From Bombyx mori (taxonomy: Eukaryota > Arthropoda > Insecta > Lepidoptera > Bombycidae), in contig NC_085127.1 of assembly GCF_030269925.1 (NCBI RefSeq), forward strand, positions 131,501 to 195,500: a stretch of DNA of 64,000 nt. Direction: 5' to 3'. Positions 31,031-43,496 of this stretch are shown here, one piece after another. The notes beneath the pieces are model-generated. The model did no database searches. It saw only the letters and a list, made by a program, of their open reading frames with translations, and was not told the origin of the DNA. How positions within the stretch are numbered: position 1 is the stretch's first letter; every line of letters begins with the position of its first letter. The translations under genes were made by a program, and so were the position numbers.

Positions 31031-31628
31031 TGTGTTTTTTTATATTGCGTAGATGGGTGGACGGACTCACAGCCCACCTGGTGTTAAGTGGTTGCTGGAG
31101 CCCATAGACATCTACAACGTAAATGCCACCATTGACCTTTGGTGGCATTTACGTTGGATTGGAGATACGATGAGTTTTTAGGTCTCACTATAGTTACAAC
31201 GGCTACTCCACTCTTCGAACCGAAACGTATTACTGCTTCACGGCAAAATAGGCAGGGTGGTAGTACCTACCCTTTCACACTTACAAGAGATCCTACCACC
31301 AGTAATTACAAAAATAATAATTTTGCGGGTTTGGTTTTTATTACACGATGTTATTCCTTAATCGTGGAAGCCAATCGTGAACATTTGTTAAGTATGTATT
31401 TTATTAGAAAAATTGGTACTCCCCTGCTGGATTCGATAAAAAATGAAGCTTCATGAAGCTAAGGATCGCAGCAGATGGAGGGAAATCGTACGAGAGAAAC
31501 TGATACAGCGGGGGAGTCACGACCCTCAGTAATGAGGAAAATGACGCGAGGAGGAGGAGGTGGGATTCAAACAATGGTCCATCGCTCAGCACGAATGCAT
31601 CGGGCGTCTTATTCTTTGGGCCACGACA
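31031..31628 (-). mobile_element. Bm1-type SINE, interrupted
   Basis: Reverse-strand Bm1. The body and linker run from 31031 to about 31436, and the tRNA-like head resumes at about 31563-31628 (CGGGCGTCTTATTCTTTGGG). Between them lies about 126 bp of LINE-derived DNA. A small inversion-like duplication of GGTGGCATTTACGTTG occurs near 31118-31155. Confidence 0.85.
31437..31562 (+). pseudogene. LINE ORF2 tail inserted into Bm1
   Basis: The plus frame reads AKDRSRWREIVREKLIQRGSHDPQ and a stop, resembling the terminus at 53249-53425. It is flanked by GGATTCGA and GGATTCAA, which fit a target-site duplication inside the Bm1 head. A heavily 5'-truncated LINE insertion is the simplest reading. Confidence 0.65.
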
Positions 31629-33489
31629 ATTTCACGACGATTTATATTTATATTAAATGTATAAACGTATAAACACCATATCTCTATCCACCTGTATCCT
31701 GTACCACTAGCCTCCCTATTTCTTCCTTCAAGCAATCATGCTTTTGTAGTCTAATTAGCTCTTAGACTATGTTAAGTGCGTAAAAACATGCCCTTCGTAA
31801 CTGTTATTATAGAATCGAATAATTAGAGTGTTTCGAGCTAGAGCCGGCTGTTGTTCCAGATTCAAGCTCGTGGTAGTTAATTATTTTATGTGTTCAACTA
31901 AATATAATAAACCTATTTACGATCAAGGTACATTTAGACATATTGTAAAAAATTATTAAAGAGGTTTTCCTCCTTATTCAGCCAGTTTTCGTAGCTACCT
32001 TCGTCGTAGCCTTCGTAACCTTCTTAGCCATCGTAGCAAATAATGCTACGAAATATTGACGCTCGGTTATTTTTTTAAGAGATATCTTAACATTCATCTC
32101 TTTTAGGTTCGGTAGCTATTTATAACTTTAATTTTAGGTAAAAATTGTCTATTGTGGTATGAATCTTGATATTGTTCGCATTTTAAAAGCCCCACAAGTA
32201 AGTTCTTTCTACAATGAAGCCGGGCGTACTATGGACTTGTTTGCCTGCCTAGAGCGAAAACAATTTTAATGAAATCACACTAAGATGACCGAAAAAAGTA
32301 CACTGATATTCAAGATTAACTAGATTTACAGCCAACTATAAAATAACCTAATCATCTATCAAGTTCAGGGAATCTAACCAGAAACCCTCCATGTCTCGAA
32401 AGTGACGTAATCAAAGGCCCCTGAAATCAAAACTATCAAGCCGTATTTGAAATTTCCAAGCACACAAACGTGAAGCTTAAAGCATATTACATTAATGTCT
32501 GAAGTCCCTTTTTTTCAAAATGGCTGGTTAGACGTTCTGGTCGTCGTGAACAAAACTATAAATCCCACAAGATATAAAGCGAGTTATGACGCGGGGGATG
32601 CACTGATCATAAGGATTATAGCATTATTGATCGCGTTGGGTATCAGCAGCTCAATTAAATATTTATTGTTTCATTATCTATGTATGTATGTGCCAAAGTA
32701 TACGCAGTATAGTCGTACCTGGCAGAAGTTTTAGTCGAGAAATAATATTTTTATTTACTTAGAAGTGTATATTGTGGTATTTTTAGCGCATTTTATGTTC
32801 TCGGTCCAGTTAAATTAGCTTAAAGACGGTATTTATAAAGTTTAGAAGAACATTTAAGACTAATATACGTATACATATACATATACATAAGACTAATTAT
32901 GTGAACGGTTTGTTCTGCAAGATTTTTATTGATAAAAAATAATAAAACTTGGAACTATTATAATTGAGGTTAATTACGTCTCTATGTTGTAATTGGTTTC
33001 CTTAAAAACTATTGGGGCCTACGGAGAAAAATTATAAAATATTTTAAGACACACACACACACTTTCTTAGCGTAACTTTTAATGTAACACAAACACATCG
33101 ATACTTCTATTTAGAATTACATTTACTTACAAGTGTGCGTTGATTAACAGAAAAATTCACATATTTTTTTTATTCTTCCGGCTTTTTAAAAGACGTTTAT
33201 TGACTTTGACAATAGAGGAGCCGACTTTTGTATTAAATATGTGTTACTTGATTTTTAATGAGATCGCAGCGCAGTCTGTGTCCAGTCCGGGCCGGGTTCT
33301 GTATTGGTCTCTTTATTATTGAAACGTAAACTTTGTTTGATCATTCAACGCACATAGAGTCTCCATGTAGCGATCCTGTTTAAATCGAATCTCTGGTTAA
33401 AAGGTTTCAAAGGCTAGATATTGCCGATTTGAAATTCCATTAAAAGAAAGCTGGTAGAGCTAATGTTTGTTGTTAAAGCTCGTTGTTTC
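31629..33489. other. AT-rich non-coding stretch
   Basis: No gene or recognised repeat apart from a short (CA)n near 33051-33062 and CGTAGC-rich low-complexity DNA near 31990-32050. Confidence 0.4.
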
Positions 33490-33595
33490 GCGCTCAGTAT
33501 AGTGACGACTTTGCGATGTAAGCAGCGCAGGACCGGGGCCGTTGGGCTGAGCCTATATCCAGCAGTGGACGTCTGTGGGCTGATAGATAGATAGA
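33490..33595 (+). mobile_element. LINE 3'-tail remnant
   Basis: Contains AGCCTATATCCAGCAGTGG and ACGTCTGTGGGCTGATAG followed by a GATA run, a 3' terminus that recurs widely in lepidopteran genomes. Family not assigned. Confidence 0.5.
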
Positions 33596-33811
33596 ATAAT
33601 ACTATAAGACGGTTTGCTCTACTCTCTGAACCGTGTTCCATGACTAATTTGAGACAGATAATGACAATATGGCGCCTGTTATCAGGATCTTGTTGCGATT
33701 CAGGTTTATCTCAAATAGATACCGCTGCATACAAAATATGGTATCGATATTTTAAATGCGAATGTGATGTCGTTCGTTTGTTATACTTTCATCTCTTTAT
33801 TACTCTAAAAA

Positions 33812-33966
33812 TTCACGTCCTTATGGATCCCTCAGATCCAATAAGAAGTGCTGAGGAATCTATTAGCAAATCCCGCCCTTTTTGGCTGAGCCCTTGCTCG
33901 CCTTCCTGTCCTTGTGAAACTGGAAAGGCCACCAGGCCATCAGTAAGCCCTCAATCATAAAAAAAA
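33812..33966 (+). mobile_element. Jockey-type LINE, 3' fragment with internal deletion
   Basis: Starts with the codons for the HVLTDPSDPI stretch of ORF2, then jumps directly to the distal 3' UTR (AGCAAATCCCGCCC... to ...CAATCATAAAAAA). The 3' UTR hairpin is deleted. Confidence 0.85.
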
Positions 33967-35467
33967 CTCTAAGAAATCTCATGAAATTTTGTTTGCACGT
34001 TATCAAGGTGTCAAAAGTACGTGAAAAGTATTTCATACATAAAATAATACTATTCTAATATTGAGATGTTATAGCGGATACCCGTCATAGAATACAAGAC
34101 TTTTGATAGATGACTGAATCTCGCTAACGACATTTTCAAGATAAGCTTGCTTATTATATACAAGGTCCGAACAACAACATTCCGACGGTCGCACTACCGA
34201 GCGATTTCACCTTCTCAATGAAAGGCGGACTATCCACACACGTCAGAGTCTATTTTCAATTTTATTCGCGTGTTTATTTTGTTCATTTATAAATGTTGAA
34301 ATTTCAAATCTCATTTCATTCTCATCACGTGGCAAAAACAGGAGAGATGAAACCGGATGGAGACACGTCTCGTGAAAGGCAATGTCTTATGTAGGATGAG
34401 TTGCGGCTCGTGCGCTGTCATCTATCTACCATCGAAAGGTTTTTTTTAGAATAGATAAAAATGAATTCAGAAGCATTTGTTCCTGTATTTGTCAACATAT
34501 TTTTTCCCTTATTTTAATAGCCATTGACGAGATTTTGTATTATCAATAAAATCTTCATTGGATATAGACTTTTTTTTTTGGAATTGTCAATCTCAAACTC
34601 AAAGAAAATGTATTAAATAAAACGAATCAAAATCTTGAAATGTCACTGATTGAAATGAGATAAATAATGGTTGAAACCCGATCGTTTGACGAACATTAGT
34701 ACTATTATTAAAAATCCAAATTGATATGTGAGTTTGTATCTTCCTGCACAAGCGTATTGAACAATAATTCAGTTCCTTCTACCGACGTTATTTGTAGCAT
34801 ACCGATCTCAAAGCCAGCTCGACGTCTAGATTCCGAGTAAAGCATCCGATACAAAGGTACATAATCCGTCAATCCGCTGCGTTCACGTGTGTGTGCGTGT
34901 GTGTGTGTGTGTGTGTGTGCAAATCTTTGTGCATCGGAGCTGCACAACGAATGTACTTTTAGAGAGCCACTCGGCTTTGTGGACTTTACAGCGTTTGACT
35001 TCAGGCTTCTTGTGATCAACAGTAAGTCTTACAACTTTGAGTTACGTTTGAAGTTCGATTGGCAAGTTATCATTGAGTACAGTGAAACGTTATTTTTAAA
35101 TTTTGAGAATTTAAAAGCAGAACTGAAAATTGTAACCAAATTCACATCCTCGTAGGTTCAACTGCTGTATTGGGGGCTATGATGTGTTTCGTTCAACAAG
35201 TTCTCAAGGCATCTGTCAATGTTTATTACAGTGATAACAACATCAGAGAGGTGCAAGTGTGTCGGTTGGTTTGTCCGCGTCGTCGCAATGGCAATAATTC
35301 AAAAATTATTCGTACTATTAATAACTACTAATATTTAATATATTATATATAAAATATCATAATGAATAAAAGAAAAAAAAATCCTATAGTTGTAAGGAAC
35401 ATTGTGTACTTAGCATATTTGTCCTGATTAGTTGTGCGCGCATGGCTTATGTTAGGTACAAGCCAAT
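33967..35467. other. AT-rich non-coding stretch
   Basis: A (GT)n microsatellite at about 34888-34919 is the only clear feature. Open frames across it owe their length to the dinucleotide repeat. Confidence 0.4.
34888..34919 (+). repeat. (GT)n microsatellite
   Basis: Nearly pure GT dinucleotides with a single GC interruption. Confidence 0.9.
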
Positions 35468-35715
35468 TTTTTATTTATTGCTTAGATGGGTGAACGAGCT
35501 CACAGCCCACCTGGTGTTAAGTGGTTACTGGAGTCCATAGACATCTAAAACGTAAATGCGTCACCCACCTTGAGATATAAGTTCTAAGGTCTCAAGTATA
35601 GTTACAACGGCTGCCCCACCCTTCAAACTGAAACACATTACTGCTTCACGGCAGAAATAGGCAGGGTGGTGTCACCTACCCGCGCGGACTCACAAGAGGT
35701 CCTGCCACCAGTAAT
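35468..35715 (-). mobile_element. Bm1-type SINE, 5'-truncated
   Basis: Reverse-strand Bm1 tail and body, ending at the CCACCAGTAAT block. The tRNA-like head is absent. Confidence 0.88.
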
Positions 35716-35746
35716 AAATAATTTTTTAACTTGTTGCTTTTTTTAA

Positions 35747-35963
35747 ACAATATATAATATTATAAAGAGGAAAGATTTGTTTGTTTGTTTGTTTCGAATA
35801 GGCTCCGAAACTACTGGACCGATTTGAAAAATTCTTTTTCCATTAGAAGCCGACATTGTCCCTGATGAACATAGGCTACTTTTTTTATTATTTTTTTTAT
35901 TTTATTTTTTTGGTTTCATGTGTGTTTTAATGTTTCCGAAGCGAAGCGAGGGCGGGTCGCTAG
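35747..35963 (+). mobile_element. Helitron-like non-autonomous element
   Basis: Left part ATATTATAAAGAGG followed by TTTGTTTGTTTG and the ACTGGACCGATTTGAAAAATT block. The right end is GCGAAGCGAGGGCGGGTCGC then TAGT, i.e. a GC-rich hairpin-prone end before CTAG. These ends are common in insect Helitron-type elements. No coding capacity. Copy 53883-54107 is a relative. Confidence 0.55.
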
Positions 35964-36529
35964 TAAACAATAAAAAGGCAAAAAGAAATGTGTATTTTTT
36001 CTTTTTTAGCTTGTAATGTGTATTGTGTGCCTAATAAAAAAAAAAAAAAAAGAATATCTATTTTTGAAATGGATACTTAATATGTTGAGGTTTGTCTAAT
36101 TAAGGATAGAAATTTTAAAATGTCACACATGTCACTTCTGTATTATTATAGGAAATACACGTTATTTTGAATCGACAAGTGTAGCGTTACATCTCACCTT
36201 GCCTGGACAGAGTCCTGACCGACGTCAGTAATTGATGAGCTCCGTCTCCATAAAATAGACAAATGCAAGACAAAACCGTGAAAGTGTTTTAAAATAGTTA
36301 TCTTTGAGCTGTTTCTACTAGACACAGACCATCGGGCGAGGTAATGACCTGTCTGACATTAGCCTATCCTCGCCTAAAACGTTAATCGTCCTGACACGAA
36401 GCCGCTTGAGACAACTGTAGAGCTGAGCGAGCCAGAACCTATACAACAGCGACGGATTCATTATTCTGTTTCGTCTGCGGACGCGCTAATGACATCTTGG
36501 CCCACTTACTGTAAAGTGCTTAAAGGTTC

Positions 36530-36650
36530 TTTTTTTATTGCCCTTGTAGGCAGACGAGCATACGACCCACCTGATGGTGAGTGGTTACCGTCGCCGATGG
36601 ACTTCAGCAATGCCAGGGGCAGAGTCAAGCAGCTGCCTACCGCAAGATGA
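36530..36650 (-). mobile_element. Lepidopteran interspersed repeat, 3' end
   Basis: A T-run followed by GCCCTTGTAGGCAGACGAGC, CCACCTGATGGTGAGTGG and CAGCAATGCCAGGGGCAGAG. This block recurs across moth and butterfly genomes as the end of a retroposon. The T-run implies minus orientation. Family not named. Confidence 0.55.
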
Positions 36651-38801
36651 GATAGTAAGTCTATAGATGAGACTTCCGGGTACTCGTATCGACTGATGTG
36701 AATATATCAGGGTTATAGTCCCGCAAGAAATTAATAGATAAAGATCTGAATCATACAAAATACATGTTTTAATTATTGGTGACGTAATTAATGGTGACAG
36801 AATATGTGGTCTCAAGGTGGGGCATCATTCACATTGTGATATCCATGGTCTTCTTTAATATTTTAATACTATCATTAAATCTATACCGTAGTTAGAATTA
36901 CGCGTATGTAGGAAAGGTTCATAAACTTATTATACATCAATGGTTTACTTGCGACTTCTACGATGAAGGAATTGATATTTCTTCCTTCCTAACTCAATAG
37001 TACGAGTCGGTGCGAGCATGTACCATTATTGTGCCGGTATCAAACTCAGATTTGTAAGATAAGAGAGCTGATCCTATAGGACAACTGAAACTTAAGCCTC
37101 GTAACTCAAAGGGAACGATGTCTTTCTTAGTCACGTAACTACTTATGTCAAATACCCCAACGTTAACGCCAATATCTATGATTTGTCTACTACTCATCAC
37201 ATTATTAATAATAAAAAAAAAAAAATTGGTTTAAAAAAAGAAAAACTTTTCACAACATCATCTACAGATTACCGGTGAATATTTTTCGAATAAAATTGAT
37301 AATGAAAGATCCTGTACAAGAAGGAAAGTGAAAATACTCTGAATCCGAATTCGGATGAAACATATCTCTGTCGCCGAGATTATGAAACTCGCATAAAAAT
37401 TTCAACAAAATAAAATAAGGCTGAAGGCACACTCTCGCTGTAATCCGGCGACCTAAATAACAGTCGTGTGTCATCACTTCGGGATGCGGTTTAATACGAT
37501 GCGCGAGGTGAGTACTCGCTGATACGACGCCCCGCAATACGATGTTTTAATCTCTCTTGTCTGATTTATTTTTTACAAGTAAATACTCCGCTTAAAATCT
37601 AAATCTGTCAAACGGCTTCTTCGATTATACATTTGAAATCCAGAGCCACTTATTGTTGTCACCTACTTGAATGTGAGGAGATTGTTCTTATCAAAGTTTT
37701 TGTATCTCCATCTCCCGTTACGGGTGAGTCGTTTATCAATTTTCACTTTCTAATCATAAGACTTGTATGACCTAATACATTAAATTCAGCAAAATATTTT
37801 GGTATAACTCCGGAACAAATAACAAACAAAAGAATATTTCGATTAAAATCAATTAATAAGGTGTTAGGTATATTTGACTAAGGCTAAAGTGGACATAGAA
37901 TAGAGAGGAGTTTCATCACTCATTGATTTAAATGCGTTAAAGTTTCAATAGCGTGTACCGGGCCTACTGAGTATTCAAGTATTCAAACGATATTCAAGTC
38001 GACAAATACACGACAATGTCCTTTGCCCTTCATAGAATCACTGGAATCCATTTTTACTAAATGCATTTCTAAAACCAAAACAAGTTGTATTTATTGCGCG
38101 TATTTCGCGTGTTGTGTGTTGGATGTGGAAACATCAATTTATGAGACAGGTCGTTTTAAGCGTAACCTCGCTATAACGACGTCGTAACGTCCAGCACTCA
38201 ACATTCGATTTATGGAGGTACACTTGATACTCTTTTAAGATTTTATTCCGTTGAAAGAAAAATATTGTATTTAGAGGGATTAAGAGGGAAAAATATAATT
38301 TCTGAGATTGGGACTTCAAAAGGATACGAAATATCTCTTCCATTTTTTTGCTTATTCGTTTTATATAAATCGCTTTAACGTATGTTTTTGAATGTGATTT
38401 TATTACGCGAAAGCAAATAAAGTGAATCTACTTGTGAAAAGTCGTCCATTTCTCTTATTGAATCTCTGTTTAATCTGTCGTCGGCGATACGTTTGAGCGT
38501 ATTTATGTTTCAAAGTTATGAAATTAATTTTCTTTGAGATCTTTGTGACGTGGGAACCTAATTTTTTTAGGTATTTTATTAAAACTTCAAGTAAACGGTT
38601 CTAAATGGGAAGTCCCTTCATTGTTGTGCCTATTTTAATGGCTGTTCCAACTTTAGCAGTAAACTATTTCATTGTTTTTAGTCATCGTCTCGGCATGTAC
38701 GGCATGAAGTCTGATAACCACCAAACAACCAACTTAGTGCCTAAAAGCGGCTGAATACATACTGCGGCAGTGTCGCCAAGTGGCAACGGCAGCAACAACG
38801 G
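36651..38801. other. AT-rich non-coding stretch
   Basis: No gene, RNA or repeat that I can support. Confidence 0.4.
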
Positions 38802-39175
38802 CTTTTTTTCCTACCCATGCTGATAGCCTCGAGAAGTTATTTCAGCTTCTCCTTGATGTGTAGGTGAGCTCACGGTTCTCAAGCCGGAGTGTTGCTAACA
38901 CTGGCCCTAGCAAGAGCAGTGCTTCGCAGAATCTACCACCGGATTAGAAACGCGACCCACTTAGAAGATCCGGCGAGAAACTCAGTGGGCCGTGTCTATG
39001 GGTTAATTTACTCGTCGAGCCCTTCCTTGCAAGCGACGGGTTCGACGAGGTGGGTGACGACCGGTGCTTGTGGTACCTATAAGCACCGTTAATGGATCGG
39101 GAGGATCCGTAATGACGTGCTTAGAGCAACAACAGCAACTGGACGTTATAGGAGTAGTGGACGCTGGGTCTATGT
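38802..39175 (-). mobile_element. Jockey-related LINE, 3' fragment
   Basis: On the minus strand the ORF2 C-terminus reads KHVITDPPDPLT and then RRTRRLQGRARRVN, parallel to the end of the intact Jockey ORF2. The 3' UTR follows, with hairpin arms CCCACTGAG and CTAAGTGGG, ending in a short A-run (plus-strand T-run at 38803-38809). It represents a diverged subfamily. The G-C pair of the intact hairpin is A-T here. Confidence 0.78.
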
Positions 39176-40514
39176 ACATAATAATATGTGCTGTATGATA
39201 CGGATCCATGTGCAATGAGCTCTTAGCGTAGCAGTACTGCAGTTTGAAGTTCATGGTCCTAATTAATGTAAATGGTATAGGGGATCACCCCTTGAGTGCC
39301 GATGCGTCCACTGCTCATAACTGTATGTTTGAATATTCGTGCGATTCGCTCTATTGTTCATATTATTTATATTCTATTTGTTCTTTACACAAATATACAA
39401 TATTCTGAAATGAAAAATATTTCGAAAGTAGTTTTTGGGAGGTACATCAAATAAAACAAGCCTTTATATATTTTTTAAAATGTTTATTAATAATCCCTTT
39501 TTTCGCTTATAATAGTAATATTTACAAATTGTTTGAAATAAAAATTATTCTCAGTTTAACGCAATATGTCACGTTATTTCAAAAATCGCGTAATCATACA
39601 ATTAATTACACTCACCAACATTGCTCTACATTCGTTTTAAGGAACATATCTATTTAATATTATATCATCTACAACGCTATTAGAATAATTAGATAACTAC
39701 TATACAAGTGTACAAGAGATTTTCATTTAGATTTTTAATAGCATTAGAGACATGTTGATTCAATTTCATTATTTTTATGTGGATGGAGATGGAAAGGCTG
39801 GGCAAGGTTTTTTAAGCGACATACACAATTGGCGTGCCCAACGTGAATTGAAATATTCTCAAAAACAAAACCATTGCATATATACAAAAATATTTGATGA
39901 AATAAAACTTTTTAGCACATTTTTATGAGTTTCTCGAAACCGATCTTTATATGCTATTGAAAATCAGCACAGCCAAAAGATTTGTTGTCAGATATAACGC
40001 TGATGCTGATGTCGTGCACTAGCATCGGAGTACATTGCGCGTTCATAAAAGATTGATTTAATAAAAAGACAAGTATTAACAATAGGGTAGTAATATATTA
40101 TGGTTTTTGGACATCAACACAGTTTTTATATTTCGGGCCAACTAACAAACAACATTATGATTTCAAATAAAATATTACGCCAAATTTTGTTAAGGCGTTT
40201 GATGTGTTCTTGATATTTAAAAAATAAAAGAATCTATACTGTAAACATTTGTTTCCCATGACAATTTACTAAGTGGAAATGAAATCGATCGGCTCAGTAG
40301 ACCTCCGTGTGATGGATGAGCTGTGGCTCCAAATATATTGAATCAACATGAATAAAGAATAAAAACATAACGCGTCATACTCGTATAAACACTTTGATTA
40401 AAAACATTTGATAGAATTTAAATTATTTTATTTGTCTTTATCACCTACGAGTTACGACGGAGCTCCGTTCAGTTGAAACTTAGTTGCTGGCGGCAACTCG
40501 ACAGCGGATAGTCC
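39176..40514. other. AT-rich non-coding stretch
   Basis: No gene or repeat recognised. Confidence 0.4.
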
Positions 40515-40712
40515 AAGATCCCAGGGCCACCAGACGTCACGTATTTTCTGACGAACGTAATGTGGCCGATTGCGTAGTGTAGGTCGCCTTAAAATTGGCC
40601 GTCTAAGCAAGCTAGCAGGATAGGCATGTGTTCTTAGGACATACTAACACTACGCAATCGGCCACATTTCGTTCGTCAGAAAATACGTGACGTCTGGCGG
40701 CCCTGGGATCTT
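40515..40712. mobile_element. 198-bp foldback element (MITE-like)
   Basis: Left arm 40515-40580 (AAGATCCCAGGGCCACCAGA... to ...TTGCGTAGTGT) and right arm about 40648-40712 are near-perfect reverse complements over about 65 bp, with an unpaired centre of about 67 bp. No coding capacity. A clear target-site duplication is not visible, so the superfamily is open. A GC-rich tract follows at 40715-40750. Confidence 0.75.
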
Positions 40713-40903
40713 ACTCTAGGGGGCCGGGCCGGCGCAGCGCCGCGGGGCATTCACTACACACAAGCCACAAACATGTGACGACTGCACAATGTGGAACTAT
40801 AATAAGTTCAATGGTATTCAGCAACCCTCCGAATGTCTACTGTTTACCACTGCTCTGTCTGTCTGTGCATAATCCGTTCTGAAAGATTATTCAATTATAT
40901 ATA

Positions 40904-41335
40904 TTTTATTGCTTAGATGGGTGGTCGAGCTCACAGCCCACCTGGTGTTAGGCGGTTACTGGGAGCCCATAGACATCTGCAACGTAAATGCCACCACCCA
41001 CCTTGAGATATGAGTTCGAATGTCACAGTATAGTTACAACAGTTGCCCCATCCTTCAAACCGAAACCAATGCTTCACGGCAGAATTAGGCAGGGCGGTGG
41101 TACCCACCCGTGCGGACTCACAGGACGTCCTACCACCTGTAATTTTGAAAATTATAGCTTTGCGGGTTTGATTTTTATTAGACGCTGTTATTCCTTCACC
41201 GTAGAAGTCAATCGTGAAGATTTCTTAAGCACGTATTTCCTTAGAAATATTGGTACCCGCCTGCAGGATTCGAACAGCAGTGCATCGTTAGATACGAATT
41301 CACCGGACGTCTTATCCTTTAGGCCACGACGACTT
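40904..41335 (-). mobile_element. Full-length Bm1-type SINE
   Basis: Complete on the reverse strand. The T-rich tail lies at 40904, the body in the middle, and the head at the right end (ACGTCTTATCCTTTAGGCC, ACGACGACTT). The open frame crossing it is not a gene. Confidence 0.92.
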
Positions 41336-41378
41336 AATAAAATGATTAAGAACTATCGGCAGCACACCTAGCACGACC

Positions 41379-41693
41379 TCAGAGATTAGTTTTTAGTTTA
41401 GTTACCACCCGTACTTGCATTGCAATCAGTTCCAGAATTTTACCAAACTGGCTCTCGAATAATTTTGCATACGCCGTTCCTGACATCCCTGATGATACAG
41501 CAGGTTGCGCTAACTCCGCATCAGAAATGTACAGAACAAACTTATCTGACACTGCAACGCGAACCTTAATATCAAAGGTACGTAAAGTTTCAGGTGGGCT
41601 TGTGTTGTACAATGTTTCGATATTATAGCTGCGTATGAATATACAGCTGTGAGCTATGTGCGACTGTACATACGACGGGGAGCGCGCATACAT
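41379..41693 (-). CDS. Unrecognised open frame, 104 codons
   Basis: The minus frame includes TFDIKVRVAVSDKFVLYIS, then AELAQPAV and FESQFGKILELIAMQVRVV. It has normal complexity, alternating hydrophobic residues and less A/T-biased codons than nearby frames. I do not recognise it. It may be one exon or a decayed insertion. The first ~30 residues look less protein-like, so the real reading could begin at about 41600. No splice sites are certain. Confidence 0.35.
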   Translation of the reverse strand: MYARSPSYVQSHIAHSCIFIRSYNIETLYNTSPPETLRTFDIKVRVAVSDKFVLYISDAELAQPAVSSGMSGTAYAKLFESQFGKILELIAMQVRVVTKLKTNL

Positions 41694-41846
41694 TGATCTC
41701 TGAGCTTGATAGTTACAGGTAAAGTTTTGTCTGTCCGATGTTACGTGTCAAGTTACACGTGCTACAGAGCAGGTCTGTTAAAATAAAACCGCTGATAAAA
41801 CTGATTTTGTTATATAAAATAATTGTGATTCTAGATACCATCTATT

Positions 41847-41992
41847 ACATTCGCGAAGCAGCTGCCCTTGAGCTCTGAAGGCGCTTTCGGAGTCGCTTGG
41901 GCAGTTGTTAGCATATCTCACCCCTCCGGGCTGAATGACCTGTTCTTGAGAAACTGGAAAGGTCTCCGGCCCACCAGTAATCCTCCCTTCCA
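41847..41992 (+). mobile_element. Jockey-type LINE, distal 3' UTR fragment
   Basis: Begins at the ATTCGCGAAGCAGCTGC block and runs to CCACCAGTAATCC. Diverged and lacking the hairpin region and poly(A). Confidence 0.8.
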
Positions 41993-43386
41993 AATATCAC
42001 TTATTAACTTATCTCGGTTATGATTCCAGCAAAATCGATTAATTAAATTCTAACTGAACGGATCTCCGGATCGCAATACAATAAATCGTTCTAAGAACAG
42101 AAGTGAAACATTTTTCACCACACGAATGGTGGCACTACTTATGTTACAAATAAACATTTATTATGTACATTATATGTTATATTTACAATGCGAACGTCTA
42201 CTATTACGTATTAAATTTATGTACAAAAGTGTCCAATTTACATTATTACTTATCGTCGTCGGAACTTTTTGTGTGAAGCTGCGTTAGATGCTCTGTAAGC
42301 TTTGACGCTCGTGCACGGCTGCCGTGGTGTGTAGACAGAATAAGGCTGCACACCGGAAGTCAGTCCAAGTTCTGATTTACGACTGTTACTTAATATTATA
42401 TCAGCCACGCGCTTTCTACTTTGGCTCTAGTTAAATTAACTGAAAACAATCATTCGTGAGCTTCCATTTCCCAAATACACATTATGTTAATTCTGTGTCG
42501 TAATTTTTCTGGCGTTCTATTACTGAAGATCACGTTTCATCGTTCTATCAGTCGGATTCCCAATAGACACTGATCGACTTCTCTTATAATTTCATACAGA
42601 CTCAGGTACTATAAATAAATATTGAGCAAACAGCACATCAACAAAAACCTCTCACAGTAAACTAACATCATATTATATTATAATGTTCGCTTTACTGGGC
42701 TGATTTCAAAAACCATTTTACAGTATTCAGTTTTGTTACTATTTTTTTTACTTACTTACAAAACTTACTAAATAATAATTATTAAATATAATTACGGGAA
42801 TAACTTTGTCAAACAATTGGTTCGTTGATCAAGTTAACAATGTAAAAATTGTTGTTATCGAGTTTCAAAAGAGCATATGAGTCAAGGATCTCTTGACCTA
42901 TCATCTGGTGCTAAGCGATCATTTTTATATTGAAGTCTGTATTGCATCGGAGTGCAAGAGATCATTGCTCTGCGGCAACAATAGACCGGACTGTGGTAGA
43001 GTCCCAAAGGGCTCCTTCGTGCCCCGCCACCGGTAAACCTTTTTCAGTGTATTTTATAGTTATAATTAATTTAACACAGAACTCACTTAAAGTAATACTT
43101 AAGTCAATCTACGTTAAAAAATCTACAACGCGTTTGGCGAGAGCTTTTGTGTTGAAATGAAATTTTATAAACATAGACGCTTGGGAATGTAGATATTGTA
43201 TAGATGTTTTCACAACCAGATTTGTATAATGATTTTAATGTTACATTACAAGGCAAATTTAGCAATAAGAAAATACAATTAAAATTCCCAATCATAAAAA
43301 TTCAAAGTAAATTTACATTCGTGCGCTGGTGGATAGAGATAAGTTAATTTCAAAAGCTCACGCCTCGTGATTAGGAGTTAAGCTGA
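41993..43386 (-). other. Downstream of dpr stop; possible 3' UTR
   Basis: No open frame of note. The first AATAAA on the minus strand after the dpr stop is at about 42157-42162, so a 3' UTR of about 1.2 kb is possible but unproven. Confidence 0.35.
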
Positions 43387-43496
43387 TCATCTGCCAACGG
43401 TCGAGGAGAGGAGGTACGTGAGGATGGCACAGCTCAGCTGCGACGTCAGGTAGGACGACGCTTTGTTACTCGTTTGCATTGCAGCGGGGTGCTCAC
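43387..43496 (-). CDS. dpr: dpr exon: C-terminal tail and stop
   Basis: Acceptor TACGTAG just before 43496. Two bases complete a Gly codon, then EHPAAMQTSNKASSYLT and a moderately hydrophobic end (CAILTYLLSSTV) before TGA at 43387-43389. The hydrophobic end fits a GPI-attachment or membrane signal, as in other dpr proteins. Too short to stand out as an open frame. Found by phase and the GEHPAAMQ motif. Confidence 0.88.

Noticed and set aside
42251..42380. Minus-strand frame ending ...HKKFRRR with an AG in matching phase, as an alternative dpr last exon
   Set aside because: The exon at 43387-43496 has the family tail GEHPAAMQ and a better acceptor. The alternative has no family similarity and a poor pyrimidine tract.
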